A DNA stretch of 64,000 nucleotides. Source: Kutzneria kofuensis (GTDB lineage Bacteria > Actinomycetota > Actinomycetes > Mycobacteriales > Pseudonocardiaceae). Both the position numbers and the translations under genes were made by a program. The DNA is taken from assembly GCF_014203355.1 (NCBI RefSeq), contig NZ_JACHIR010000001.1:4218038-4282037 (forward strand), in the 5' to 3' direction. This document shows, one piece after another, positions 34,774 through 43,440 of the stretch. The stretch's first letter is position 1. The number at the start of each line of letters is the position of its first letter. The notes beneath the pieces were generated by a model, which saw nothing but the letters and a program-made list of their open reading frames with translations, had not been told where the DNA came from and did not search any database.

Positions 34774-35643
34774 TCAGACCTCCGCCTTCAGGCTGCGGAT
34801 GTAGACCAGGGAGAAGACCGCGCCGAGCACCAGCAGTACCAGCGCGATCGCCGTGCCGTAGCCGATCTGCCCGAACTTGAACGCCTGCTCGTACATCAGC
34901 AGCGGCAGCGTGCGGGTCTTGTTGTCCGGGCCGCCCGCGGTCAGCACGTAGATCAGCCCGAACACGCCGAGCGTCTGCAACGTGATCAGCATCAGGTTGG
35001 TGACCACGGTCCGGCGGATCACCGGCAGCACCACGTGCCAGAACCGCCGCACCGGCCCGGCGCCGTCGACCTGCGCCGCCTCGACCAGGTCGCTGGGCAC
35101 CTCGCTCAGCGCCGCCTGGTACACGAGCATCGAGAAGGCCGTGCCGCGCCAGATGTTGGCCAGCACAACGGCCAGCATCGGCGCGGTGTAGAGCCAGTTC
35201 TGGCTCAGTCCGAACCAGCCGAGCACCTCGTTCAGCGTGCCCTGCGCGTTGAGGAAGGCGTAGATGGCAAACGCCGCAACGACTTCCGGCAGCACCCAGG
35301 CCGCGACCACGACGGTGCCGACGATGCCGCGCAGCAGCTTTCCGCGATGCTGCAGGAAAACCGCCAGCAGGATGCCGAGACCGTTCTGCCCGACGACGGC
35401 CGACAGCACCACGAAGACCACCGTCAGCCACAGCGACGAGGCCACGTCCGGGCTGGTGAACGCCGTGGTGAAGTTGTCGAGGCCGACGAACTTCGGCCGC
35501 CGGGCCGCGATCCCGCTCAGCGCGGAGTTGGTGAACGCCGCGTAGAAGCACCACAGGATCGGGCCGGCGACGAACAGTCCCAACAGGACGATCGACGGGG
35601 CGAGCGGCGGCAGCCACACCCCGAGCCGGGGGGAGCGCCTCAA
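34774..35643 (-). CDS. Sugar ABC importer permease, MalF-type
   Basis: 289 residues, six membrane helices; EAA loop LVEAAQVDGAGPVRRFWHVVLPVIR. The start is taken as TTG 35643, which overlaps the binding-protein stop by four bases (TTGA) and has AAGGTG upstream; the longer frame to 35694 would overlap that gene by 55 bases. Partner of the MalG-type permease. Confidence 0.9.
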   Translation of the reverse strand: MRRSPRLGVWLPPLAPSIVLLGLFVAGPILWCFYAAFTNSALSGIAARRPKFVGLDNFTTAFTSPDVASSLWLTVVFVVLSAVVGQNGLGILLAVFLQHRGKLLRGIVGTVVVAAWVLPEVVAAFAIYAFLNAQGTLNEVLGWFGLSQNWLYTAPMLAVVLANIWRGTAFSMLVYQAALSEVPSDLVEAAQVDGAGPVRRFWHVVLPVIRRTVVTNLMLITLQTLGVFGLIYVLTAGGPDNKTRTLPLLMYEQAFKFGQIGYGTAIALVLLVLGAVFSLVYIRSLKAEV

Positions 35644-36998
35644 CCGGTCTTCACCTTGTCCGAGCCGACCGCCTTGGCCACGTCCTGGGCCCACTGCTGC
35701 GCGGCCTTGGCCGGATCGCCGCCGTTGACCACCGAGTCACCGGCCACGTCCATCGCGTTGGAGACCTGCGGGTACTCGGGCAGCGTCGGCCGGTACCGGG
35801 TGAACGACACCAGGCTGCTCCAGAACGGCTCGGTCGGGTCCTTCTCGGCCAGCCGCGGGTCGGCCTTGACGTCTTCGCGCACCGGCAGCCACGAGCAGGC
35901 CACGTCGATCGACGCCGAGTTCTCCTTGTTCAGCGCGGTCTGGATGAACTTCACGGACGCGTCGGCGTTGCCGGTGGATGCGCCGACCGCGAGGGTCCAA
36001 CCGCCGGACAGCGTCACCTTGCCGGGCGCCTGGCCGTTCTGCGTGGGGAAGGTGGTGGTGCCCAGAGTCTTGGACCACTCCGGCCACGGCGCGACGCCGC
36101 CGGGCTCCCAGTACCGGGCGTACCAGCCGCCGTCCATCATGAAGCCGATCTTGCCCTGGGACATCAGCAGCGGCATCTGGGTCTGCGCCCACTGCGTGTC
36201 CTCGGCCTGCGCCGCCGTCTGCGCCAGGTGCTCGTTCATCACCGTCCGCACGTAGCCGAGCGCGTCCTCGAAGCCCTTGCTGGGGGCGACCCACTTGCCG
36301 GCCTTCTCGTCGAACAGGTCCTTGGTCGGCGTGCCGTACAGCAGCATCTCCAGCGACTGCATGGACATCGCCTCGGCCGCGGGCTTGCCCAGCGGCATGT
36401 ACATCGGCTCGACGTCCGGCTGGGTCTGCTTGATCTTGCGGGCCGCGTCGAGGACGTCGTTCCAGGTCTTGGGCTGCCAGTCGGTCGGCAGGCCCGCCTT
36501 GGCGAAGATGTCCTTGTTGAACCACAGGCCGCGGGAGTCGGTGCCCATCGGCACGGCGTAGGTCTTGCCGTCCACCGCCTTGCCGGCCTGCTTGGTGGTG
36601 GGGATGAACTGGCTGTTCCAGTCCGGCCACTTGGCCAGGTAGTCGTCGATCGGCAGCAGGTAGCCGGCGGCGGCGTCCGCGTTGACGTTGAAGCTGTCCT
36701 CGAACAGCACGTCCGGCGCGGTCGACGGGGACCGCTGCATCAGCTGCACCTTGGCCAGGTAGTCGCTGTCCAGACTGGACACCGGGGTCAGCTGGGCGGT
36801 GATGCCGGGATTGGCCGCCTCGAACTCCTTCTTCACCGCCTTCATGAAGGTGTCCATCTGCGGGAAGTCGCTGTAGTTGCGGTAGACGATCTTGATTGTC
36901 TTGGCGTCGCCGCTCGCCGAGTCCCCGCCGCCGCAGGCGGCCAGCGGCAGGGTCAGCGCGGCGACGGCCAGTCCCGCGGCGATGGTGCGTGCCCGCAT
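35640..36998 (-). CDS. Sugar ABC importer substrate-binding lipoprotein
   Basis: 452 residues. Lipobox LAAC (Cys22), then a family-1 extracellular solute-binding fold: VYRNYSDFPQMDTFMKAVKKEFE at the start and KIGFMMDGGWY in the second lobe. ATG 36998 has GGGGAGG upstream. It captures a sugar or oligosaccharide outside the membrane for the permeases encoded next. Promoter and dyad lie just upstream. Confidence 0.93.
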   Translation of the reverse strand: MRARTIAAGLAVAALTLPLAACGGGDSASGDAKTIKIVYRNYSDFPQMDTFMKAVKKEFEAANPGITAQLTPVSSLDSDYLAKVQLMQRSPSTAPDVLFEDSFNVNADAAAGYLLPIDDYLAKWPDWNSQFIPTTKQAGKAVDGKTYAVPMGTDSRGLWFNKDIFAKAGLPTDWQPKTWNDVLDAARKIKQTQPDVEPMYMPLGKPAAEAMSMQSLEMLLYGTPTKDLFDEKAGKWVAPSKGFEDALGYVRTVMNEHLAQTAAQAEDTQWAQTQMPLLMSQGKIGFMMDGGWYARYWEPGGVAPWPEWSKTLGTTTFPTQNGQAPGKVTLSGGWTLAVGASTGNADASVKFIQTALNKENSASIDVACSWLPVREDVKADPRLAEKDPTEPFWSSLVSFTRYRPTLPEYPQVSNAMDVAGDSVVNGGDPAKAAQQWAQDVAKAVGSDKVKTG

Positions 36999-37046
36999 GG
37001 GCGCCTCCCCTTGGTCGACTGCGACGTGGACCACAACAGGGGGCGA

Positions 37047-37075
37047 CCGTAAATCCGGTGATCGAACAAAGTCAA
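37047..37075 (-). promoter_or_regulatory. Candidate promoter of the sugar ABC operon
   Basis: Minus strand: -35 TTGACT (37075-37070), 17-base spacer, weak -10 TTACGG (37052-37047), about 50 bases ahead of ATG 36998. Confidence 0.4.
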
Positions 37076-37102
37076 CGCACGGTCGCCAGTTGGCCGCCGT
37101 TC

Positions 37103-37125
37103 GTGACAAGAACGGACATTGTCAC
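37103..37125. promoter_or_regulatory. Dyad GTGACAA-N9-TTGTCAC upstream of the sugar ABC promoter
   Basis: Perfect 7-base arms at 37103-37109 and 37119-37125; a third TTGTCAC follows at 37129-37135. It sits about 30 bases upstream of the -35 element and touches the end of the neighbouring ATPase gene. Confidence 0.35.
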
Positions 37126-37871
37126 GGGTTGTCACCGGTCGGGTTGAGCACGCGGGCCAGGAACGTCCGGGTCCGCTCCTGCGTCGGCGCGCCGATGACC
37201 TGCTCCGGCGGGCCCTGCTCGACGACAACGCCGCCGTCCATGAACAGCACCGTGTCCGCGACCTCGCGGGCGAACTGCATCTCGTGCGTCACCACGAGCA
37301 TCGTCATGCCCTCATCGGCCAGCGCCCGCATCACACCCAGCACGTCGCCGACCAGCTCCGGGTCCAAGGCGGACGTCGGCTCGTCGAACAGCATCACCTG
37401 CGGATCCATGGACAGCGCCCGGGCGATCGCCGCCCGCTGCTGCTGGCCGCCGGACAGCTGCGACGGCATCGACCGCTCGCGGCCGGCCAGGCCCACCTTC
37501 TCCAGGTTCCGCTTGGCGACCCGCTCGGCCTCCTCCCGGTTGCGCCCCAACACCTTGCGCTGCGCGATGGTCAGGTTGTCCAGCACGGTGAGGTGGTTGA
37601 ACAGGTTGAAGCTCTGGAACACCATGCCCAGCCGGCGGCGGGCCTTGTCGATGTCCACGTCCGGGTCGGTCAGCTCGGTGCCGTCGACCACGACCTTGCC
37701 GGAATCGGGCTGCTCCAACAGGTTCACGCAGCGCAGCAGCGTCGACTTGCCCGAGCCGGACGGGCCGATGATGCACACCACGTCGCCGCGGTCGACGGTC
37801 AGGTCGATGCCGCGCAACACCTCAAGCGAGCCGAAGGCCTTGTGCAGCCCGGAAATCTCGATGACGCTCAT
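37122..37871 (-). CDS. Polar amino-acid ABC importer ATPase (GlnQ-like), system 1
   Basis: 249 residues. Walker [11 protein letters not shown]-loop FQSFNLF, signature LSGGQQQR, Walker [13 protein letters not shown], switch His in VTHEM. It powers the importer whose permease and binding protein are encoded upstream (37921-39591); a 49-base gap separates it from the permease gene. Substrate type (glutamate, glutamine, basic or sulfur amino acid) not decidable by eye. Confidence 0.93.
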   Translation of the reverse strand: MSVIEISGLHKAFGSLEVLRGIDLTVDRGDVVCIIGPSGSGKSTLLRCVNLLEQPDSGKVVVDGTELTDPDVDIDKARRRLGMVFQSFNLFNHLTVLDNLTIAQRKVLGRNREEAERVAKRNLEKVGLAGRERSMPSQLSGGQQQRAAIARALSMDPQVMLFDEPTSALDPELVGDVLGVMRALADEGMTMLVVTHEMQFAREVADTVLFMDGGVVVEQGPPEQVIGAPTQERTRTFLARVLNPTGDNP

Positions 37872-37920
37872 GACAGAACCTCAAGCCTCGCTTCGACGCC
37901 GGCCGCGTTCACGAACCCGC

Positions 37921-38730
37921 TCACGACATGACCTCCAGGCCCTGCTTCGACTCGCCGCTCGTGCGCCGCTCCAGGTACCGCGACAGGTACGACAGCGGGA
38001 TCGTGATGATCAGGTAGCACAGGCCGGCGACGATCAGCGGCGTCATCGACTGCACGGTGTTCATCGCGTCCCGGCCGAACTTGGTCAGCTCGTACTCGGT
38101 TCCGGTCAGGCCGAGCAGGTAGATCAGCGAGGAGTCCTTGGCCAGGAGGATCAGCTCGTTGGTCAGCGGCGGCAGCACGATCCGGAACGCCTGCGGGATC
38201 ACGATCGACACCATCGCGCGGGTCTGCGACATGCCCAGTGACCGGGCCGCCTCCAGCTGCCCCTTCGGCACGGCCTGGATGCCGGCGCGGATCGTCTCCG
38301 CCATGTACGCGGCGCCGACGAGGCCGAGCGCCACGATCACCGTGCTCAGGGTGGTGAACCGGATGTGGAACGCGATCGGCACACCGAAGCCGAAGGCCAG
38401 GAACACCAGCAGCGCCGGCACGCCACGGAAGAATTCGATGTAGACGGTCGCGATCCAGCGGTACGGCGGCACCGACGACAACCGCATCAGCGCCAGGATC
38501 AGGCCGAGGACCAACCCGAACGCGAAGCCCAGCACCGTGTACTTGATGGTGTTGACCAGCGCCACGGACAGCACGTCCGGGAACAGCTGGCGGGCCGCGT
38601 CCAGGTCGAAGAAGCCGCGCTGGATGTCGCGCCAGTTCGCGGCGAAGGCGAGCACCAGGACGACGACCACCAGCACGCCGTACTGCGTGCCGCGGATCGC
38701 CGTCCGGCGCTGCCGACGGGTCAGCGCCAC
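37921..38730 (-). CDS. Polar amino-acid ABC importer permease (HisM/GlnP-like), system 1
   Basis: 269 residues with about five membrane helices and the EAA loop QLEAARSLGMSQTRAMVSIVIPQAFR. The phrase YIEFFRGVPALLVFL is typical of this family. It ends 49 bases before the ATPase gene and starts three bases after the binding-protein stop, so the three form one operon. Confidence 0.93.
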   Translation of the reverse strand: MALTRRQRRTAIRGTQYGVLVVVVLVLAFAANWRDIQRGFFDLDAARQLFPDVLSVALVNTIKYTVLGFAFGLVLGLILALMRLSSVPPYRWIATVYIEFFRGVPALLVFLAFGFGVPIAFHIRFTTLSTVIVALGLVGAAYMAETIRAGIQAVPKGQLEAARSLGMSQTRAMVSIVIPQAFRIVLPPLTNELILLAKDSSLIYLLGLTGTEYELTKFGRDAMNTVQSMTPLIVAGLCYLIITIPLSYLSRYLERRTSGESKQGLEVMS

Positions 38731-38733
38731 GGG

Positions 38734-39591
38734 TCAGCCCTTGGTCGTGGTGGTCGGGGTCGCCGACGTCGAGTCGCCCGGCTGCCACGACGGCCGCTTG
38801 CCGAACCACTTCTGGTACGCCGACGCGTAGGTGCCGTCCGTGGCCGAGGCCTTGATCGCGTCGTTGAGCACCTTCAGCAGCGCCGAGTTGCCCTTGCGCA
38901 CGCCGAATCCGTACTGCTCGTTGGTGTTGAACTCGGCGCTGACCTGCGTGTCCGGGTTCTTCTTGGCGTAGTCGTAGAGGATGCCGTTGTCGTTGATGGA
39001 CGCGTCCACCTGGCCGGTCTTGACCGCCGCTTCCAGCAGCGCCGAGTCCTCGAAGGCCACCGCGGTGATGACGCCGCCGTTCTTGGCGTTCCAGCCCTTG
39101 ATGTAGGCCTCGCCGGTGGTGTCCGACTGCACGCCGACCTTCTTGCCGGCCAGCGACTCCAGCGTCTTGTAGTCGTTGCCGGTCTTGGTCAGCAGCGCCT
39201 GCGTCGCCTGGAAGTACGGGATGGTGAAGTCGAAGTTCTTGGCCCGGGTCTCGTTGATGGTGATCGCGCCCGCGACCACGTCGCACTGGTTGGAGTTGAG
39301 GTCCGCGCCGGACTTGATGCCGTCGAACGGCGTGTCGATCACCTGCTGCGGCACGTTCAGCTTCTTGGCCGCGAAGTCGACCACGTCCACGTCGAAGCCG
39401 ACGACCTTGTCGCCGTCCTTGTACTGGAACGGCACGTACGGCAGGTGCGCGCAGGTGAGCAGCTTGCCGGACTGGACGAGCTGCACCCCGTCCGTGCCGG
39501 GGCCGGACGTGGACGTCGACTCGACGCAGCCGCCGGCGACGAGCGCGACGGCGACCGCCGGGATCACGGTCCACACCTTCAGGCGGGTCAC
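38734..39591 (-). CDS. Polar amino-acid ABC importer substrate-binding lipoprotein, system 1
   Basis: 285 residues, family-3 solute-binding fold: lipobox VAGGC, LLTCAHLPYVPFQYKDGDKVVGFDVDVV at the start, DVVAGAITINETRAKNFDF, VGVQSDTTGEAYI. GTG 39591 has GGAGAG upstream and gives a normal signal peptide, so the longer frame to 39657 was not used. First gene of the operon. Confidence 0.93.
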   Translation of the reverse strand: MTRLKVWTVIPAVAVALVAGGCVESTSTSGPGTDGVQLVQSGKLLTCAHLPYVPFQYKDGDKVVGFDVDVVDFAAKKLNVPQQVIDTPFDGIKSGADLNSNQCDVVAGAITINETRAKNFDFTIPYFQATQALLTKTGNDYKTLESLAGKKVGVQSDTTGEAYIKGWNAKNGGVITAVAFEDSALLEAAVKTGQVDASINDNGILYDYAKKNPDTQVSAEFNTNEQYGFGVRKGNSALLKVLNDAIKASATDGTYASAYQKWFGKRPSWQPGDSTSATPTTTTKG

Positions 39592-39699
39592 AGGGCTCTC
39601 CCTCGTCCGGAGTACTGGTGATCGGCAATCCTGCCACCGGACGGGCCCGCTGCCCACTTGACCGGACGCGCGACCACCATCCGGAATACCGTCGGGCCC

Positions 39700-40806
39700 A
39701 TGAGGGGACTAGCGATACTCGCCGCTGCCGGCCTGTTACTGGGCGGAGCGGCCACCGCGCAGGCAGCGCCCGCCGCCGTCGCGCACGAGCAGTTCACATT
39801 CCAGTTCGGCGACGTCGCCGGCGGCGGCCAGCTGGACTACCCGACCAACGTCGCGCACGCGCCGGTGGTGGTGCTCATCCCCGGCTCCGGCCCGGAGAAC
39901 CGCGACGCCAACGTCCTCGGCAAGTCGCACATCTTCGCCGACATCTCGAACGCGCTGACCGCCCGCGGCTTCGCCGTGATGCGCTACGACAAGCGGTACG
40001 TCAACGCCGACGGCACAGTCGACCAGAGCTTCTTCACCAAGCTGGACCTGCCGAAGATGCTCGACGACGCCGGTACCGTGCTCGCCGCCGCCGAGGCCGA
40101 CCAGCACGTCGACCCGCACCGGGTGTTCCTGTACGGCTGGAGCGAGGGCAGCACCGTCGCCGCCGCGCTGGCCGTGAAGCACCCGGAGTTGGCCGGCGTC
40201 GCGTTCCAGGGCCCGGTGACCGAGGGCTGGCGGGACCTGTTCACCGACCAGGCGACCCGGGTCGCCCGGCCGTACCTGCGGACCTTCGGCTCCCAGCTGG
40301 CGCCGGCCGACCTGCGGCGGGCCGCCACCGGTGGCGGCGGGCTGGTCGCCACGGAGTACATCGGCTTCGTGGCGCCCGGGTCGTACCAGGGCGACTTCAC
40401 CGTCAGCCCGACCTTCGACGCCAACGGCGACGGCAAGCTGGACGTGGACACCGAGTTCCTGCCCGGCCTGCAGAAGACGTTCGACGCCCAGTTCCAGCCG
40501 GGCGGTGTCTTCCAGATCTACGCCCCGGACCGGGCGCTGCCGTCCGTGCTGGACCAGGCTCGGGCGCTGGCGAAGTTCCCGACGCTGGTCCTGCAGGGCG
40601 GGCGGGACGCGAATGTGCCGCCGACCGGGGCGTTCCGGCTGAACGCTGCCCTCCACGGCGGCGACCACTCGCTGCGCTTCTACCCGACGCTGGGCCACTC
40701 GCTGGGCCGGACGCCGTCGCTGCTGGCCGACGACTTCCAGCCCATCGACCAGCAGCCGCTGAACGACCTGGCCTGCTGGCTGTCAGAGCACCTTCGCCAG
40801 AAATGA
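39700..40806 (+). CDS. Secreted alpha/beta hydrolase with an EF-hand-like loop
   Basis: 368 residues. Signal peptide to about residue 23 (AQAAPA). Serine elbow GWSEGS (Ser near 153), oxyanion segment [11 protein letters not shown], and a late GHSLGR with the likely His. Between them lies [13 protein letters not shown] (about 244-256), which fits a calcium-binding EF-hand/dockerin loop and is not usual in this hydrolase family. ATG 39700 follows CGGGCCC. Substrate unknown. Its 3' end overlaps the convergent ATPase gene by 24 bases. Confidence 0.8.
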   Translation: MRGLAILAAAGLLLGGAATAQAAPAAVAHEQFTFQFGDVAGGGQLDYPTNVAHAPVVVLIPGSGPENRDANVLGKSHIFADISNALTARGFAVMRYDKRYVNADGTVDQSFFTKLDLPKMLDDAGTVLAAAEADQHVDPHRVFLYGWSEGSTVAAALAVKHPELAGVAFQGPVTEGWRDLFTDQATRVARPYLRTFGSQLAPADLRRAATGGGGLVATEYIGFVAPGSYQGDFTVSPTFDANGDGKLDVDTEFLPGLQKTFDAQFQPGGVFQIYAPDRALPSVLDQARALAKFPTLVLQGGRDANVPPTGAFRLNAALHGGDHSLRFYPTLGHSLGRTPSLLADDFQPIDQQPLNDLACWLSEHLRQK

Positions 40807-41547
40807 CCTGGTCCGCTCGTGCTGCGGATCGGCGATCACGTCCCGTGGCGCGCCCTGCTCCACCACGACACCGCCGTCCATGAACACGAGCGAGTCGCCG
40901 ACCTCGCGCGCGAAGCCCATCTCGTGCGTGACCACCACCATGGTCATGCCGTCGGCGGCGAGCTGGCGCATCACCGCCAGCACGTCGCCGACGAGCTCCG
41001 GGTCCAGCGCCGAGGTCGGCTCGTCGAACAGCATCAACTTCGGCCGCATCGCCAGCGCCCGGGCGATCGCCACCCGCTGCTGCTGGCCGCCGGAGAGCTG
41101 GTTGGGGTAGGCGCTCGCCTTCTCCGCCAGGCCCACCTGGGCCAGCAGCTGCATCGCGTGCTCCCGGGCCTGCGCCTTCGGCTCCCGCTTGACCTGGACC
41201 GGCGCCTCCATCACGTTCTCCACCGCCGTCATGTGCGGGAACAGGTTGAAGCGCTGGAACACCATGCCGATCTCGCGGCGCTTGCGGGCCACGTCCCGGT
41301 CGTGCAGCTCGTAGAGCTTGTCGCCCTTCTGCGTGTAGCCGACCAGCTCGCCGTCCACCCACAGCCGGCCCGCGTTGATCTTCTCCAGGTGGTTGACGCA
41401 GCGCAGCAGCGTGGACTTGCCCGAGCCGGACGGGCCGATCACGCACATCACCTCGCCCGGCCGCACCTGCAGGTCGATGCCCCTGAGCACCTCGGTGCGG
41501 CCGAAGCTCTTGTGGACCCCCTCGGCCTTGACCATCAGATCGGTCAC
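40783..41547 (-). CDS. Polar amino-acid ABC importer ATPase (GlnQ-like), system 2
   Basis: 254 residues. Walker [38 protein letters not shown] 41547 has GAAGGTGG upstream and sits 10 bases after the permease stop; a start at 41571 would overlap the permease. It differs from system 1 by an insert near [22 protein letters not shown]. Partner of the next two genes upstream. Confidence 0.93.
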   Translation of the reverse strand: MTDLMVKAEGVHKSFGRTEVLRGIDLQVRPGEVMCVIGPSGSGKSTLLRCVNHLEKINAGRLWVDGELVGYTQKGDKLYELHDRDVARKRREIGMVFQRFNLFPHMTAVENVMEAPVQVKREPKAQAREHAMQLLAQVGLAEKASAYPNQLSGGQQQRVAIARALAMRPKLMLFDEPTSALDPELVGDVLAVMRQLAADGMTMVVVTHEMGFAREVGDSLVFMDGGVVVEQGAPRDVIADPQHERTRSFLAKVL

Positions 41548-41557
41548 GGTGCCACCT

Positions 41558-42400
41558 TCACCTTCGGCCACTGGTCACCGTCCCCCGCGCGAAGTGCTTC
41601 TCGATCCAGCTCTGGATCACCGTCAGCACCGAGGTCAGCAGCAGGTACCAGAGCGCCGCCACGATCAGCAGCGGGATGGTCTGGAAGTTGCGCGAGTAGA
41701 TCTGCTGCACGGCCGTCATCAGCTCGAAGTACGCGATCACCACCACCAGCGACGTCGTCTTCAGCATGGAGATCGTCTCGTTGCCGGTCGGCGGGATGAT
41801 CACCCGCATCGCCTGCGGCAGCACGATCCGGCGCAGGATCTTCGCCCGGGTCATGCCCAGCGCCTCGGCCGCCTCGGTCTGCCCGTGGTCCACCGACAGC
41901 AGGCCGCCGCGCACGATCTCCGCCATGTAGGCCGCCTCGTTCAGGCCGAGGCCGAGCAGGGCCGCGGTGAACGGGGCGATCAGCGAGTTGGTGTCCACGC
42001 TGACGAACGTCGGCCCGAACGGGATGCCCAGGCCCAGCCGGGGATACAGCGCCGCGAGGTAGAACCAGAACAGCAGCTGCGTGATCACCGGCGTGCCCCG
42101 GAACAGCCAGATGTAGGCCGCCGCCGCCCACGACAGCAGCGGGTTCGCCGACAATCGCATCACCGCGAGCAGGATCCCGCCGGCCACGCCGATCGCCATC
42201 GACAACACGGTGAGGATCAGCGTGTTCTTCAGCCCGTTGAGAATGCTGGACGTGGTCAGGTACTTGCCGACCACCTCCCAGTGGAAGTTCTCGTTGGTGA
42301 CCAGGCTGTGCGCCAGCATCGCGGCGAGCACGAGGATGACCGCGCCGGCCAGCCACCGACCGGGGTGGCGGACCGGCACGGCCTGAATCGGGTTCGACAC
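41558..42400 (-). CDS. Polar amino-acid ABC importer permease, system 2
   Basis: 280 residues, about five membrane helices, EAA loop [27 protein letters not shown], and [14 protein letters not shown]. It begins 10 bases after the binding-protein stop and ends 10 bases before the ATPase start, so this is a compact three-gene operon. Confidence 0.92.
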   Translation of the reverse strand: MSNPIQAVPVRHPGRWLAGAVILVLAAMLAHSLVTNENFHWEVVGKYLTTSSILNGLKNTLILTVLSMAIGVAGGILLAVMRLSANPLLSWAAAAYIWLFRGTPVITQLLFWFYLAALYPRLGLGIPFGPTFVSVDTNSLIAPFTAALLGLGLNEAAYMAEIVRGGLLSVDHGQTEAAEALGMTRAKILRRIVLPQAMRVIIPPTGNETISMLKTTSLVVVIAYFELMTAVQQIYSRNFQTIPLLIVAALWYLLLTSVLTVIQSWIEKHFARGTVTSGRR

Positions 42401-42410
42401 CGTCGCGGCC

Positions 42411-43328
42411 TCAGCTGGAGGTCTGCGGGTTCAGCTCGGACTTGGTGATCGCGCCCGATCCGACGCCCCACTTGTCCAGGATCTTCTTGTACGTGCCGTC
42501 GTCCATCATGGCCTGCACCGCGCCCTGGACCGCCTTGGCGAAGTCGCCCTTGTTCTTGGCCACGCCGATGCCGTAGGGCGCGTTGGCGTAGGAGTTGCCG
42601 ACCTTCTCCAGCTGCCCGTTGGTCTGCTTGAGCGCGTAGTCCACCACCGGCGAGTCGGCCAGCATCGCGTCCGCGCGCTTGGAGGTCAGCGCCAGCGCCA
42701 CGTCCGTCTGCGCCTGGAACTCGGAGATGGTGATCGCCAGCTTGCCGCCCTGGGTGCAGGCGGCCGAGCGGGCCGCCAGGTCGTCGGACTGGGTGGTGCC
42801 CTTCTGCACCGCCACGGTGTGGCCGCACAGGGTGTCCAGGCTCAGGCTGCCCGGGTTGCCCTTGAGCACGGCCATCGAGGTGCCGGCGGTGAAGTAGCTG
42901 ACCATGTCCACGGTCTGCAAGCGCTCGGTGTTCACGCTGAACGAGGACATCGCCAGTTCGAACTTGCCGGCCGACAGGCCGGCGAGGATGCCGTCGAAGC
43001 TCGCCGCCTGGAACTCCGCGGTCAGGCCCAGCTCCTGGGCGATCGCGCCGCCCAGGTCGATGTCCATGCCCACGGTCTTGTTGTTGTCGTCCACGAACTC
43101 GTTCGGCGCGTACGTGGTGTCGGTGCCGATGACCAGCTTGCCGTCCTTGGCGACGTCCGCCGGCACCATCGCCGCCAGCGTCGCGTTCTTGCTCGGCCCG
43201 GTGACGGCGGTGGTCGAGGAGCCGGCGCTGCCGGTGTCACCGCTGCCGTTGCCGGTCGCGCCGCATCCGGCGGCGAGCAGCAGCACGATGGGCAGGGCCA
43301 GCACGGCTCTCGCTGCGGGTCTGGACAA
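42411..43328 (-). CDS. Polar amino-acid ABC importer substrate-binding lipoprotein, system 2
   Basis: 305 residues. Lipobox AAGC, then the family-3 fold: [52 protein letters not shown] and [10 protein letters not shown]. The start is TTG 43328, preceded by GGAGG at five bases; no ATG or GTG is better placed. First gene of the operon, 112 bases downstream of the GH63-like gene. Confidence 0.92.
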   Translation of the reverse strand: MSRPAARAVLALPIVLLLAAGCGATGNGSGDTGSAGSSTTAVTGPSKNATLAAMVPADVAKDGKLVIGTDTTYAPNEFVDDNNKTVGMDIDLGGAIAQELGLTAEFQAASFDGILAGLSAGKFELAMSSFSVNTERLQTVDMVSYFTAGTSMAVLKGNPGSLSLDTLCGHTVAVQKGTTQSDDLAARSAACTQGGKLAITISEFQAQTDVALALTSKRADAMLADSPVVDYALKQTNGQLEKVGNSYANAPYGIGVAKNKGDFAKAVQGAVQAMMDDGTYKKILDKWGVGSGAITKSELNPQTSS

Positions 43329-43440
43329 GGCGGCCTCCGCTCATTGTCGGTTTTGCCGCATCCTGTCACCCGATCGAGTTAGTTCCTAGAGGTTCAATGG
43401 TTACGTTTTGTCACGACCTGTCGCCCAAGTGGCGGAAAAG

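Noticed and set aside
37020-37040. GTGGACCAC upstream of the sugar ABC operon as a DasR site
   Set aside because: The two half sites overlap and the spacing of the DasR box is missing.
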